Assembly (NCBI GenBank): GCA_022410635.1
Contig: JAJVDF010000507.1
Span: 160,506 to 224,505 of the forward strand
Direction: 5' to 3'
DNA from: Tretioscincus oriximinensis
Taxonomy: Eukaryota; Chordata; Lepidosauria; Squamata; Gymnophthalmidae
DNA length: 64,000 nt
The notes beneath the pieces are model-generated. The model searched no databases, was not told the origin of the DNA, and saw only the letters and a list, made by a program, of their open reading frames with translations. Shown piece after piece: positions 22,201-35,704 of the stretch. The stretch's first letter is position 1; the number at the start of each line of letters is the position of its first letter. The position numbers were made by a program, and so were the translations under genes.

Positions 22201-23424
22201 TGCAAATGAAGGAGGGGCTATAAAAGGGGGACTTTAGTTTTTACTTCAAAAAGTTGCAACTGCTCATGAATGATTGTGAAACTTTTCTAGCTAAAATGAA
22301 AAGAGTAGAGTATTTTATTTTTGGTAAATCTACTTTGGGATTAATGAAATGGCCTATAGANAGGCTATAATGGTAAGAATGTTCTTTGGTTATTTTAAGA
22401 AAAAGTTATTGATTGGGGTAAATGTAATAACAAAGAGGATAAGGTATCCGAGCAAAGAAAAGCACCAGGGGAGGTAGTCTAACTAAAACTGATGAAATCA
22501 AAAGAAGCTCATTAGCGTAACTGCTATATTTATTCTAAGGCTTTCCCAGAACATTCACAGAAAATGTATGAAACTTTAACATTTGACATGATATCATTCG
22601 TGAACATAAAATGCAAAGATTAAAAATAGAATCGAAAGAGGACCTTAAAAATGAAGTTAAGGACATTTANAAAACATTAGAAAAATGTGTTGAGTTTGTA
22701 GAGATGTGGAGTTTCTTGCACCTAGAAAAATCCCCACGTCTGCGGAGAGACCAGCCAGAAGCGATGTGAGCTTTAGAGATTTTGAGATTGTTTGCTGGCT
22801 GTTGGATCCATTTTAGGAATGGATGGAACAGGGAAAAGTAAAAGGCTTAAGGCTAAAAGAAAGAGACGAGACTCAGGGTTATCTGTGAAAAGTGGTTATC
22901 CCAGAAATATGAAAGATGGAGTGACCTGGTTTATTGGGTGTGTACAGCAGGCAGGCTAAGGTGATCAGCTGATCTGAAATTTTTCAGGTTTCCTGTGAAT
23001 CTGTGATGAGTTCCTGACAGTTTTCCTGCCCTTCCTGTCATCCTGTGACAGGTTCCTGTCAGACACAGGAAAAGAAGCTTAATCCTGTGCTTTCTCTGTC
23101 CACCTAGTTCAAAACTCCATTGACTGTGTCTGTTCTAACACCACCCTGCTGGGCTGATCCTTGTGAGTCATCCAGTCATTCAAGAGAACCCAGCAGGGGT
23201 CGTCTGGGCAGACTGCCAAGAAGCAATTATGTTGCAACACTGTATCTTTTGCTAGCTGAGGTAAGAACTGTTACAGAAAACATTCTAATACAGAGGGTTT
23301 TTGTTGAGGAATTAAAATGAACACTACATGGAGATGGAGTAAGAATTTGGTAATTTGACACTATAAGAATGGCAGAATGGGGGTAGAATTCTATTTGAGG
23401 TTCAAATCTGAACCAAGAAAATAT
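22201..23424 (+). other. Intron sequence, possible L1-type ORF1 debris
   Basis: 22600-22720 can be read as MQRLKIESKEDLKNEVKDI and similar, charged and coiled-coil-like as in L1 ORF1. 22820-22930 has a lysine/arginine-rich stretch (GKSKRLKAKRKRRDSG). The frames are broken and the assignment is weak. 22985-23075 is a cluster of CCTG/CAGG motifs. Confidence 0.25.
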
Positions 23425-23426
23425 TA

Positions 23427-23685
23427 AGAGCCAGTTTGGTGTAGTGGTTAGAGTGTGGGACTCTTATCTGGTAGTCTCCCGGTTCAATTCCCCACTCCTC
23501 CACAGAAGCCAGCTGGGTGACCTTGGACTAGTCACAGTTCTTTAGAACTCTCTCAGCCCCACCTACTCCACAGGGTGTCTGTTGTGGAGATAGCAACAAC
23601 AAGCTATGTGCACCACCCTATGATTGGCTGCCCTGAGATCTTCGAGTATAGGGCAGGATACAAGTACAAATAAATAAATAAATAG
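23427..23685 (+). mobile_element. Squamate tRNA-derived SINE, full length
   Basis: RNA polymerase III-type promoter boxes are visible: A box TGGTGTAGTGG (23437-23447) and B box GGTTCAATTCC (23481-23491). The conserved body (CAGCTGGGTGACCTTGGACT, CTCTCAGCCCCACCTACTCC) follows, then a LINE-like 3' end (GCCCTGAGATCTTCGAGTAT) and an (AAAT)n tail. It is the best-preserved member of the family in the window. Other copies are at 18229, 35265, 38517 and 62523. Confidence 0.9.
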
Positions 23686-24424
23686 GTCTCTAACAGATTT
23701 TCCAATGAGAATGAGAAAGAGGAGGTTTCCCCTGCCCCTCCAGGAAAACGTAAGTTGAAAAAAATCGGTTTATGTGGGTTAGCTGGAAGAAGCAAATGTA
23801 ATTTAAGCACCAGAAATCTGACTAAACTAAACATGAACATTTAAAAGTCTGAATAATTATGGCAAAACAATTATTTCTGGATATTTCAATGGGAAAAAAT
23901 ATCCAGAAGTTTGTTACCATAGAAGTGTGGTATCCATTTTCTGCATGATATTGGTACTGCCCATGCTCAGTGGAACTTTTTGAGGCCCATGGTGAAAACA
24001 AACAACCAGACAGATATATTCAGGAAAGTTTCCAAGTGAAAAATTAATTTTCTTGCAATATTGTTGCATTATGATTTCATACTTTTGTTCTAGGCCTCAC
24101 TGGAATTGCCATGGAGGCTTTAAAAATGGCACATACAGAAGTCTTCAGGTAGCACATTTCTTCAGGTCAGAAGGTAATTCAGCAGAAAAATAAAATGGCT
24201 AGTGCTAGGCATAAGAACCAAAGAGGTTTCCTAATGGAGGAAACCAATAAATACTCTAATTCCTTTCAGTTATCATTTGGTCACAAAGTACCAGATTCTC
24301 TCAACTCTGTTATTGGGGCAGATGTCAGATATCAGTATTAATGGCTTTTCCTGGTCACTTTATACTAATACCCTTGCAATAAGGAGGGGGGAAGTCATAG
24401 GGAAATTCCAGGATTTTGTTCCTC
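23686..24424 (+). other. Intron sequence without recognised features
   Basis: No exon, RNA gene or repeat family recognised. Confidence 0.5.
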
Positions 24425-24490
24425 GAATTTATTTATTTATTACATTTCTATCTCACCCCCAAAGATCTCAGAGTGGCTAAAAATAAAACC
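24425..24490 (-). mobile_element. LINE/SINE 3' tail fragment, antisense
   Basis: AATTTATTTATTTATTACAT followed by TTCTATCTCACCCCCAAAGA and TCTCAGAGTGGCTAAAA is the complement of the common squamate LINE/SINE tail. It is severely 5'-truncated. Confidence 0.6.
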
Positions 24491-24718
24491 AAAAGCACAA
24501 AAAGTACAAAATTGATACTTATATTTTTTCCTCAAAAAAAAATAAAATACAAAACATCAGTTAGACCCAACATGCATACCCAATTCATATCATTGCCACG
24601 TTTGTGAGAATAGTGTTATATAAGGCTATCATTCCTTATATAAGATATTTATAGCAATCAGATTGCATAACACAGTAATTACATTAAAAAGAAAAACCAA
24701 ATATCCTGAATTTAAACA

Positions 24719-24720
<2 letters not shown>

Positions 24721-24752
<32 letters not shown>
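24721..24752. repeat. (TA)n microsatellite
   Basis: About 14 uninterrupted TA units, followed by AATAAAAACC. Confidence 0.95.
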
Positions 24753-24753
<1 letters not shown>

Positions 24754-24799
24754 AAAACCAAACAGGAGTTGTCACTCTTTTATAAAAAGATGCCTATTT

Positions 24800-26155
24800 A
24801 TCTACCTTTGTGCACTGCAGTCCCAAAGACCCACTGTCTTTTTGGGTGGAAAATGACTACATCAGAGAAGCAAATGTGCTTTAAATCTGAAAATAAACAA
24901 AACATTCTGCTGAGTCTGTAGATTCACACATTTAGGGGAGCCTACTACAATGTGAGTATTGTTTGAATGCTTTCTCAGAAAATAAACAGTACGTGTTCTG
25001 AGTGAAAAAGAATGTTGCAGGCTGATAAAACTTTTGGAGAACATTTCATTCTACCAATAAAATCCCTTTTATTAGATAAGAAAACTTATATAAATGAAGA
25101 GATCCCTTTCATAACATCTGGATCCAATTTAAACTGTATTTCAGGATAAGATTAAGGCTGCGTTCTAGTGGGGCAAAAGTAATAGTTTGGAAAGCTGCAT
25201 ACTGAATGGCAATTCCCTCTGCCATTCTCCATTTCCAGCCCCCTTTCACCATCCGCACAAGATTAGCATTGGCTTTGGAGGTTTACAGCCACAGTGGCTG
25301 GATATCCTATTTTCTGATCCTAGCTGGTGAATGTATCCTCTTCCCCTTCACCACCACTTGGTTAGCCCTTTCTTGCCTGGTCCAGCTTTTATGGAGGCTT
25401 TTTGTGTGTGTGTGTTAAATGCTGAGTTTTGCACAATTCTAGACTTGCATAACTATAAAAGTACATGCTATGGAAGGTTGTTTTGGGGGTGTTTTCAGGA
25501 AGTGGAGTTGTGGGGCTACAGATCATGCAAGCCCAATAGTGACCATTTGTGCAAAATTAGTGTACAATTTTAAAAATACACTNTTTTGCAGTTGAAGGTT
25601 TTGCATGTATTGAAGGTTTTGTGGGGTAAAGTTCAGATCTTGCTGGGANTATATATATAATGTTTAAAATAAAATAAAAAGATGTTGGCCACTCAGATGT
25701 TAAGGCATGACGGGAAGCACCGTGTCAACACACAGCCACCCCTATCAGGTGGGGTGGTTAGGGTGAGGTAACTGCCTCCTTTCCTGACCAACGATAAGTC
25801 CAGATCAGCAGCAGCGCTTGTACAGATACACTCCCAATACCATAGCTGGAGTACAGTTAACCCAAATTGGTAAACTCTGCACTTGTGTCAGTTTTCAGGG
25901 AGAATTCCAATTGTCAACCTGTGGCTTTGCAAATGTGCTCCCCATTTGGACTATAGGGGAATTGCATGTGCCCAGTGCAAAACCATACAACATTCGCATA
26001 TATTGTTTTTTTCTGATAGTTTGAACACAGATTATATAATAACTCAAAGTATTATCTCCTCTAGAATCTGTTCTTCTTCTTTATTATNATATAACAGAAC
26101 ATAGCAATGTTTACACAACCCAACTGTCAGTCTGCAATGAACAGCTATTGGTTGA
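24800..26155 (+). other. Intron sequence without recognised features
   Basis: Contains a short TG run near 25402 and a slightly GC-richer part near 25690-25800. Nothing identifiable. Confidence 0.45.
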
Positions 26156-26224
26156 TGAAACTCATATTGAGCTAGGTGTTGAATCTGATAACCATGAAGG
26201 TCCCTTCCAATTTTGATTCTTTGT
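26156..26224 (+). mobile_element. CR1 3' end fragment, decayed
   Basis: GAATCTGATAACCATGAAGG followed by TCCCTTCCAATTTTGATTCT matches the CR1 3' end with several changes. Confidence 0.6.
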
Positions 26225-26938
26225 TATCAAGCTTTTNCTTGTCCTGGTGATGGGGAGCTTGCTCATGTGCAGTATGAAAACAGACAGAACAAGTCGTCAT
26301 ACAAAGTTCATGTAGATTTGGCAAACTAAAGATAAAACTCAGTATTGGTTGTGCTCATATATGGGTAATATGTTACTTGTTCCATAGTTACTTTGATCCT
26401 TTGTTTTGTTTGTCTAAACAAAATATGAATCCTAGCTATATATTTAAAAAAAGAAATGTGTATTTTGATGTGAGTGAGAAAACAAATATTTTTCAAACCC
26501 AAACTGGATGTAAATATTACTTATTATAATTGAATAGCTTTGAATATAGTATGAATGTTATAAAATAAAGCAATCCAAGGAATACATTGTTCAAGAATAT
26601 CCTGGGATGGTGGAATGAGTAAGCCTAAGTGTGAGAAATCAATGACATTTTTAAAAACCACAACCACTTGGGTAATCTTTTTATTAAATATTTTTATTCA
26701 AATGTTTACTGCTCCTTTACCTCTGGACATAGAAACAATGGAAAAAGCTGTGTAGACTCTACTGTTTTGTTGTTTACTGAAGAAGGAGGAACAGCCGTAG
26801 AGCTTTAAATTTCTGCTTAATTGAGACAGAACACTACAAGTGTGACATCTGTGTTTTGTTTATTTTGATTGCTTGTTTCCATCTGCTGCTTTTGATTTAC
26901 AGCTCCTCTCTTTCTCTCCCTCCCTCCTTCCTTTATAA

Positions 26939-27946
<1,008 letters not shown>

Positions 27947-28290
27947 GTTGTGTATATAGTTATAGTGTTCGTTATGTATATAGCTCTGTTGCAGCTATGT
28001 GTATTGCCATTGTCCTGTGTTCTTTTAAAATATGTTAATATATGCTAGTGGCTCCACTAGGANCAGTAGAGGGGATTGGCTAGAGCTGGTGGTGTCACCT
28101 ATTTATGTAGAAGGAAAAGGCCTCATTGATTGGAACGTAGTTAGAAACTATATATAAGTGAGAAGCCACACTAGAGTAGTTGCTCTGGTCAAGATGAAAC
28201 CACATGATTGTCTCTTGAACTGAATAAATTACTTCTGCACAAGCCCTGTGCATTGAATTGGCTTTTTTATTGCCAGAGGTTTGGCATATT
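27947..28290 (+). mobile_element. Probable solo LTR
   Basis: Features in LTR order: a start like TGTGTATATAGTTATAGTG, a TATA box (CTATATATAAGTGAG, 28149-28163), the short GAAGCCACACTAGAGTAG stretch, GAATAAATT (28222-28230) and an end near GGTTTGGCA. No internal region adjoins. The ends are approximate. Confidence 0.5.
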
Positions 28291-31200
28291 TCTTACTATC
28301 CTAGTTTGGATTGCCATATTTTGTCTCAGAAGCAATCAGTACCAACTTCCCTATCCTTTTACTATGCACCTTATCCTATAATATGATTGGAAAACAAATA
28401 TGGAAATGGGATTGGGTCTACATGGAATTCTAAAACTATAGGTAGATTTGGGCATTTAAAATGCATAATAAAAAGGAGGTCAGGCAGGATTCAAGACATT
28501 GAAATATGTTGTATTTATCTCTGCATGCCAGCTTCACCATGTCATTAGAAAATGATGGTATACACCTTGAAATAGGCTATATTAAATATTCAGCATTAAA
28601 CAGCTGTAGCTCGCACTAACATTTTGGGGCTGTTCTGCAGAAATACATGCTACAAATGTATGATGAATTCTGAAGTGCTGACATAAAACATGACTTTTAT
28701 TGTACACATGATTACCTGGTACGGACACTGAAGTAGGACATGCAATCATTAGTACTTACTTAGGTAAAATTGTCATGATATTGCTCCCAATTGTAAATTC
28801 TGGATTTGGAAACAATACCATCAGACCTCATTTGTTGAGATTCTTAAATGATGTGCTCCTAAAAACTTATTTGTTGTATTTGGTGCCTACTGCTGAAAAA
28901 TACAAACCTGGGACAAACTTCTGTTAGGTATCTGTAAATATTTGTATTCCAGTGCTGATCACCAAGAAGATGCTTTGAGTCTTTCTCTGGAATTAAATGT
29001 TTCTAAAGGAACCAATCCTGATGTTACTTCCTTGTTGGAATTTATTGGTTTCTTCCTTGAAATAATATCTTAAGAATTCATTTATAATTCTTATTCAAAA
29101 GCCTTGTCGACATTGATCCTATTTTGGGCTATATTTTAGAATAAGAATCTGCAGACGGTGCCATAGTTTGTAGACTGCCATGTAAACTGAGAATTTGCCT
29201 TTTTTAGCCCAGAATAAGGCTCTGTGTGGATAGGGCCTTTTATTCTTTTCTCTGTTAATTCTGTCTTTGCCAGAATTATTTCTGTCTTCTGTATATGTCA
29301 GAAGGGTATTATTTGTATCCAAACAGTTAAAGCAAGCATTACTCACGTTGCATGTTACTTAGCATTTATTCCAATTTAGAGACAAAGTTTGGGAAAGTAG
29401 ACTGCATTTTTCTTTAGCACAATCATGCAAGATCTGAATTCATATACAAAGAGTAGAGTAAATATTAAAACAATAATATTTGTCTCAAAATAAAAAGAAT
29501 AGCAGAATTCATATGATAACTATTCTATTTTTTAAAAAGTCAAATAAAATTAAAACACGCATACTTCTTTAGTAGCAGCAACTAGTATAAGACGTAATGG
29601 AAATATCCAAAACTGTTACTAGAATATTTGGTTTTCTGCAGTTTAACATTGCAGCAGAATGTTATTATTTCTTTTAGCTTGGTGTGGGTTGCATCAACCA
29701 GAAATTTTGGAAATATAATCAAGTGGCAAATGTAGTTTGGATAATTTATTTTTATTTAATTCTAAAGTAACTGCTTAACTTATTTAGATCTGTGGATGAA
29801 TTTGATGTTTTCTTGTACAGCAGTGATTGCTTTGTATGCATTTGCATGCAATAGAGTTTGGGAATTTTCCCCCCCCTTAAAGATAGTATCTATTTAGTTT
29901 CTTTTTTTCTTGTGACTAATATCTATATTTGAATTTGGAAAGTTTATTGAGAATGAAATACCTGGTAAATTCAGATGACTGACAAAGAGGTTTTGCTAAA
30001 CTGTTAAGTGCTTATTTTACTGGATAAGCACCATTTCAAAACCATGTGCACTCTCCAAGCAAATATTGCCAGTGATACAAAAACAATAGTGAGGATGCCA
30101 GTTAGGAATTCATTTTAAAACCAAAATTGCATTCTACTTTTTCTGCATGTTTGGTTTCATGCAAGAGTGTTGCAAATTTACATCCAGTCTTCAATTTCAC
30201 CCATCAAATAACCTAGCCAGCCAACAGTGTTTTATCAAAAGTTTTAGTTATATATTAACATAAGTATGTTCTCTATATGTCAATTCAGTGCTGTCATTTT
30301 TCATAAAAATAATGGGAATTTCCCACTTCTAATTTGTGGACAGTTGAATTCTTCAGGTGGTGTTGCTGTAATCATAAAAATGGTGTGCTTTATTGTCAGT
30401 AAATCTTAATACCTTTACCACCAACATGTACATTGGAACTATTTTAGAGTGGTCTACACTTTAGGAAACATATTTTTAAGGGCAAATTACTCTTGTTCTC
30501 TCTTTCCATTTTTGTTTGGTACAAATCTATCAATTTTTTCTTTTCATTGAAAATGTAGTATTAATCTCAGCTGACTTTTAACAAAAACTAGAGACATCAA
30601 TTGTTTATTCCTGATCTTCTGTAGCATCTTTACGGTCTGACAGGTCAAAATGTGTTGGTGAGGTTAGAATAAACTCATAAAAAGGTTTCCTTTCTATTTC
30701 ATTGTTGGAAATCTTGTACTAATGGAATGAAAAAAAATGTCACAATGCATAATGATGAAGGATCAAGTATAGGACAGTAATGCATGATGGTATTTGAATT
30801 TGCAATATTTCACTGAATCATATAAGAATTGATTCTGTTCTAATAATAGGATAAAACCTAATGGATAGCTGCTCATATTAGACGTCACTAAAATCCATTA
30901 ATGTCATTTCAATTATTTTCTTTTTTTAATACTTGAAAGCAAACTACATGCCTGAATAAGTTTTGTATTTGAAATTTATCAGTTCAAAGATACTATACTT
31001 GTATCATATTATATTTATAATATTTAGTTGCAATGTCAAGTTATGCCTACCCACTTAAGTGAAAGCTCTTTTTGCTAGAAAATGTACAATTAGAGATTCA
31101 GCTTTTTTGTGAGTAATCCAATATATTGTCCCCAAAATAAAAAAATAATCAAAATAATTTAAAAACATTTAAAACTTTAAAACTGAATTCATTACCCCAT

Positions 31201-31790
31201 TAGAACTATTTTTATTCTGTTACTTATTTCACAATAAGCAATTCACAAAAACTATAGCAATATGTAATAAGTATCTGAAAATAGGTCAGTGGTTTAAAAA
31301 AATATGGAAATAGAAGTCTTTTAAATATTTTTTTCATTAATACCTGACAAAGTATCTCAGAGGAGAAAAATAGTAAACCTTGATTATGTTATGGTGATAG
31401 ATGCATCAAAAACTATCTGGCTGACATAAAAATAACAAAATTAGTTTTAGTAATTTAGTAACCACTGTCAAATAAAACGAATTTGCTCCACATTCTGTCC
31501 TACTGAATCTTATTGAGTCCTGCCTTTTTCATTACATCTGTGTTTCTCTCAGCCACTGATTTTTTTCTTAGGCCCTTCCTTGCCCCTTATCATGGGTCCA
31601 GAATCATTTAAGCCATTAGGTCACAATAACAAGGAACTCTTCCCCTGTTAGTTTTTTGGCTAAATAAAATAAGTTTGTGATATCCTTGATTTTTTCTTCT
31701 CCTGCTCTATATAAACCAGCAGGCATTATACTTGAATTGTATAGGCATGAATATATGACAGTTTGCCATATATGGTACATTCCAAATAAA
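28291..31790 (+). other. Long AT-rich intron block
   Basis: About 3.5 kb with few repeats. 29135-29250 holds a partial copy of the TTATTCT-family miniature element (CCCAGAATAAGGCTCTGTGT). Otherwise I see no exon, RNA gene or repeat. The low repeat density could mean conserved noncoding sequence, but that cannot be judged without alignment. Confidence 0.45.
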
Positions 31791-31884
31791 TAGCCATGAT
31801 AGTGTGGGTTCAGAAAACACTATAACACTTTAGAGCCTAACAACAAAAAGGTAAATGTATGATCTTTTGTAGACGATTCTGCTT

Positions 31885-31975
31885 CTATGGATGCGTTTGA
31901 GGAAGTAGACTTGTTTACAAAAGGTCATGCTTTCTTATTGATCTTTAAAGGGCTACAAGATCCCACTTGCTACAT
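31885..31975 (+). repeat. Old amniote interspersed repeat fragment, copy 1
   Basis: GAGGAAGTAGACTTGTTTAC, AAAAGGTCATGC and CTTTAAAGGGCTACAAGATC form the pattern of a widespread amniote repeat (…GATGAAGT..ACTT....CGAAAGCTCATGC...TTAGTCTCTAAGGTGCTACAAGA). The copy at 41025-41110 has the same blocks. Confidence 0.6.
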
Positions 31976-32749
31976 TTGCCGTACATGGAATGCTGCGTAT
32001 TAAGGAAGAGGCATTGACTTTTAGTAGTGTACAGACTTCTATAAATGTATTTAAACCTAGTTTAGTCTCAGAAAAAAAATGCAAATGTAAAGTAAGCAAA
32101 TGATTTGGACTGCATCCACTTTTGAATTGTTTTAAGCCTATGGGTAACTTTTCAGTGTGCAGTTAATTAATGAAGATGTGACTAAAGTGCTTTATATGTT
32201 TTATTTGGGGGTTTTTTTTAGTGGAGGATTTAAGTTTTTAAATTGTTTTGTTGAAGAAAGATCAAAGGATAATTAGTGGAACAAATTTCTGAGAGACAAA
32301 TTAGTTTAAATCATTGCCAAGTCAGAACAAGAGTATCATGGCACAGATTTAGAGTAGAAGATGCAATACACTGCAGTTTATTACATAGGTAAATATCAGG
32401 GTTTTTTCTTTTTATTTAATTTTACATGAAAGTTTATGTTTTATCATGTAAAAGCTAATTGCTAAGGGGAAAAGAAAGAAACACCTTTCCATCGTCTTTC
32501 AGTATAAACCCCAGCAAATCAATATAAACCTCTAAAAATTGTGGTTTTCATCAACTTTTTATTTATTACTTATATAATTGAACTGCAGGGTGGATTTTGA
32601 AACAGCGGTGGCTGGTCTGCAGTGCAATGACAATGGAATGTAGATTTGCTACAAAATATATTTTCTACTTTGATGCAAATGAATCCCTGATCTGATTGTA
32701 ATTGTTTTCTTCTATGATAGCTCAAACTTTTGATCATCATTCTCCAAAG

Positions 32750-33450
32750 ACAGTGTCATCCAACCCACGGCCCGTGGGTCGTATGCGGCCTGCCAAGCCA
32801 TTTTTGTGACCCGTGAAGGGGCCTGGTGGCTGCAAGCATCAGCCTTGAAGTTGCAAGGCAGGAGCCTTGCTCTTTCGGCGCTAACGCTTGCACCCGTCTG
32901 GTCGCTTCAACCATAACACCAGCAGGGTGCTGCAATTGAAGAGACCTGGCAGGAGATGGTGGTGCTCACAGCAGCCTGGTCACTTCGACCATAACACCCC
33001 ACTGGTGTTACAGTCAAACCGACCAGGCTGCTGCGAGCATCAGCATCTTCTGCCTGGTCGCTTCGACCATAACACCAGTGGGATATTACTGTCAAAGTGA
33101 TGGGGCAGAAGACGGCGACACTCGCAGCAGCCTGGCTGCTTTGCTCGCAACTCCCTGCTTATCTTGGGCAAGCGGGGTGTTGCGGGCGAAGCACCTGCTA
33201 GCATCGGTGTCTTGGGCAAACGGGTGGCGAAGCAGCCAAGCTGCTGCGAGTTTCAGTGTCTTGGACCAAGACGCCAACACTCACAGCCGCCTCGCTGCTT
33301 TGCTTGCAACACCCAGCTTGTCTTGGGGAAGCAGGGTGTTGTGGGCATAGGCCCTGCTAGCATCGGCGTCTTGGGCATCCAGGCGGCTGCGAACTTCGGT
33401 GTCTTGGGCAACTGGGCAGCAAAGCGGTCAGGCAGCTATAATAAACTTTG
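32750..33450. mobile_element. GC-rich modular repeat with hAT-like left end
   Basis: The left edge, CAGTGTCATCCAACCCACGG then CCCGTGGGTCGTATGCGGCC, resembles the start of hAT-type elements with GGCCCGYGGGYCGYATGCGGCC. Inside, one module (CCTGGTCGCTTCGACCATAA and CACCAGTGGG) occurs about three times (32898, 32970, 33055). A longer module (CAGCAGCCTGGCTGCTTTGC...CTTGGGCAAGCGGGGTGTTG) occurs about twice (33125 and 33285). CpG density is high for the region. Open frames on both strands follow from the repeat and carry no domain. No right terminal repeat was found. Confidence 0.5.
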
Positions 33451-33870
33451 ATTGGCCCTCGGGTTACCTCGGGTAACCACACAAAGATTCTATGTATACT
33501 TCCTACTGGTAAAAGCTAAAAAGCCCACAAATGCAAGCTTGGGTTTCCTCCATCCACTTCGCCCCTCGCTTGCCAACACATTTTCATGCAGACCTGCCTC
33601 CTCGCACAACTGCCCCAGAACAGTGTTCGAAAGAGTTGTGCCATGAGGCAGTTCCCTCAGCACATGTTCTTTTGGCGGGCCTCATCTTCTGGAGCCACCT
33701 TCATTTACATTTGTAGGAGGACCATGCCAGTGGCTTAGACTGGACCCTTCAGACCTCCATTGGTTCAGACCACAGACCTCCAGTGGCTCATCCAGGGCTG
33801 CACCAGCCCCCAAACACTCACTCCAGGCCACAATGGCTCCTGCAACTCACACTGGGCGACAGTGGCCTCC
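33451..33870. other. Right flank of the modular repeat, unclassified
   Basis: Moderately GC-rich, with short repeats of CTCCAGTGGCTCA/CCTCCAATGGCTTA near 33779 and 33850. It may belong to the same element. Uncertain. Confidence 0.3.
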
Positions 33871-34429
33871 AATGGCTTACTTAGTTAGAATACCTTGTCT
33901 TGATTCAAGGTTTGATTTTGGAACATTACTGTTTCCTTTTCTTCTAAAAGCTTCAATTATTTATAGCTTTTATATTTCTAATTACAGCCACCNGTCAAAC
34001 TAGTTAACTTTTTTTTAATTACAAAAGACCAAGTGTAAGATTTGTTCATCTGATTGCATAAGTTATATTTTTGCAAGAGTGTATCTATAATTTCATTGTT
34101 GTGTTGGCTGAGAATATTTGTTATTTTTGTTTCAGAACAGATTAACAAAATCTGATTTTGTTTTCATCATACCCATACATCTACAGAACTACAGTGAGAG
34201 CTCACATCTTTCATTCAGTTGACTAACAGTGTTTGCATTGGGTTCCTAGCCTGGGCAGTTAATAAGAATTGCCATGTCAAAATCCTTGTCTTCACACTCA
34301 TACCATTTCTAAAGCCACTGATTGAGTTTTCTATCACACCACATTCAATCACCATCTATCGGAACATGGCCTAATTTTGGAACTATATGACTCTATGTTT
34401 TAAAAGAATATTAGCTATAATAAAATCTC

Positions 34430-34592
34430 AGACCCTTTCTGCACTGAATCTTATTGCATTCTAGGAAGTGGTCTAAGGGGCCTGCAGTCCACATGCCATT
34501 CTGGGATAATGCCAGTCTTGGCAGGGCCAGAACTATCTTGGCATAATATGTAGACAACTGAAGCAGAATAAGACCTAGTGAAAAGTAGCACT
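34430..34592. mobile_element. TTATTCT-family miniature element
   Basis: Inverted ends: CCCTTTCTGCACTGAATCTT (left) and, read inward from the right, CTTTTCACTAGGTCTTATTC. Length about 160 bp, non-coding. Related to 40127-40310 and 44178-44300. Confidence 0.6.
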
Positions 34593-34841
34593 CTGTTTTT
34601 ATTGTTAACCATGTTGAGACCTTCAGGTATAGAAAGGCAAATACATTTTATTTATATATCTGATACCTAGTAATAGTAACACCTGCATAATTCATCAATC
34701 GACCATACTAATTTCATGCTTCACCTACTGTTCACAATGAGAAAAAAGTGTGTTTCCTTCAAAGATATATCTGTCATTGAAGAAAAAATAATAAAAATGA
34801 CAAAAATATAGTGTTAACTTGCCATATAAATGTTCCAAGTA

Positions 34842-34920
34842 CACTCTATTGCCAAAAGTATTCATTCATACCTGCATTCATTTGTATAGGTGGATGAGTG
34901 ACTTTTTTGGCAATATAGTG
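34842..34920. mobile_element. 79-bp Tc1/mariner-type MITE
   Basis: TA on both sides. Ends are CACTCTATTGCCAAAAGTAT and, from the right, CACTATATTGCCAAAAAAGT. This terminal repeat is known from Tc1-like elements of fish and reptiles. Confidence 0.8.
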
Positions 34921-35264
34921 TAGAGGTTACTGGGAAAAATATAACATATTTGCTATCCAAATGCAGTTCAACAGCTCTGTTTTGATACAGTCATTCTAAC
35001 TATTGCTTTGCAGGTTTTATAAAGTTAATGTAAATTTCAAGCAGTAGTTCTAACCAATAAATTCCATGTTAAACAAACAAAAAAACAAAAAAACTTCTAG
35101 AATTACAAGCTGTAACACATCAGAAGTATGTTGTCTAAGCCATTTGTATTGATAGTAAGGGCATTTCCCTTGATATAACAAAGGCACATTCAATCCTTCT
35201 TTGAATGATTGACTTGCTTTCATTTTCTTATAGTACCCCATACTTTGCATTCATTACCAATGAT

Positions 35265-35537
35265 CTTAGATTTATTTATTTTATTTATTTATTTGTACTT
35301 GTATCCCGCCCTATACCCGAAGGTCTCAGGGCGGCCAACCATAGGGTGGCACATATAGCTTTTGTTGCTTTCTCCACAACAGATGCCCTGTGGAGTAGGT
35401 GGGGCTGAGAGAGTTCAAAGAACTATGACTGGTCCAAGGTCACCCAGGTGGCTTTCATGGAGGAGTGGGGAATCGAACCAGGAGACTGCCAGGTACGAGT
35501 CCAACACTCTAACCACTACACCACACTGGTTCTCTGT
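35265..35537 (-). mobile_element. Squamate tRNA-derived SINE, full length, antisense
   Basis: (AAAT)n tail in complement (TTATTTTATTTATTTATTTG), CCCGCCCTATACCCGAAGGT tail, conserved body, and tRNA-like head whose B box reads GGTTCGATTCC on the minus strand (complement of 35472-35482). That B box is the canonical form, so this copy is well preserved. Confidence 0.9.
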
Positions 35538-35704
35538 GATGACATTTGCATCCACACTGAACCATTGTTTAAAGTTATGACAATAAACCTTTAGTAAAGA
35601 GGTTTTCTGGGAGATTTTAGTGAAACTAGCTTATAAAACCTTCCTATTGTTTTAAGGTAAAATGAGCCAGTGTACCTACATAGCAGAATAACAATACCAC
35701 TTTT

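Noticed and set aside
23427..23500. Possible tRNA gene
   Set aside because: A and B boxes are those of a SINE head. No cloverleaf, and a SINE body and tail follow.
32888..33451. Several overlapping frames of 60-95 codons on both strands
   Set aside because: Explained by the GC-rich modular repeat. No domain, and frames on both strands repeat the same modules.
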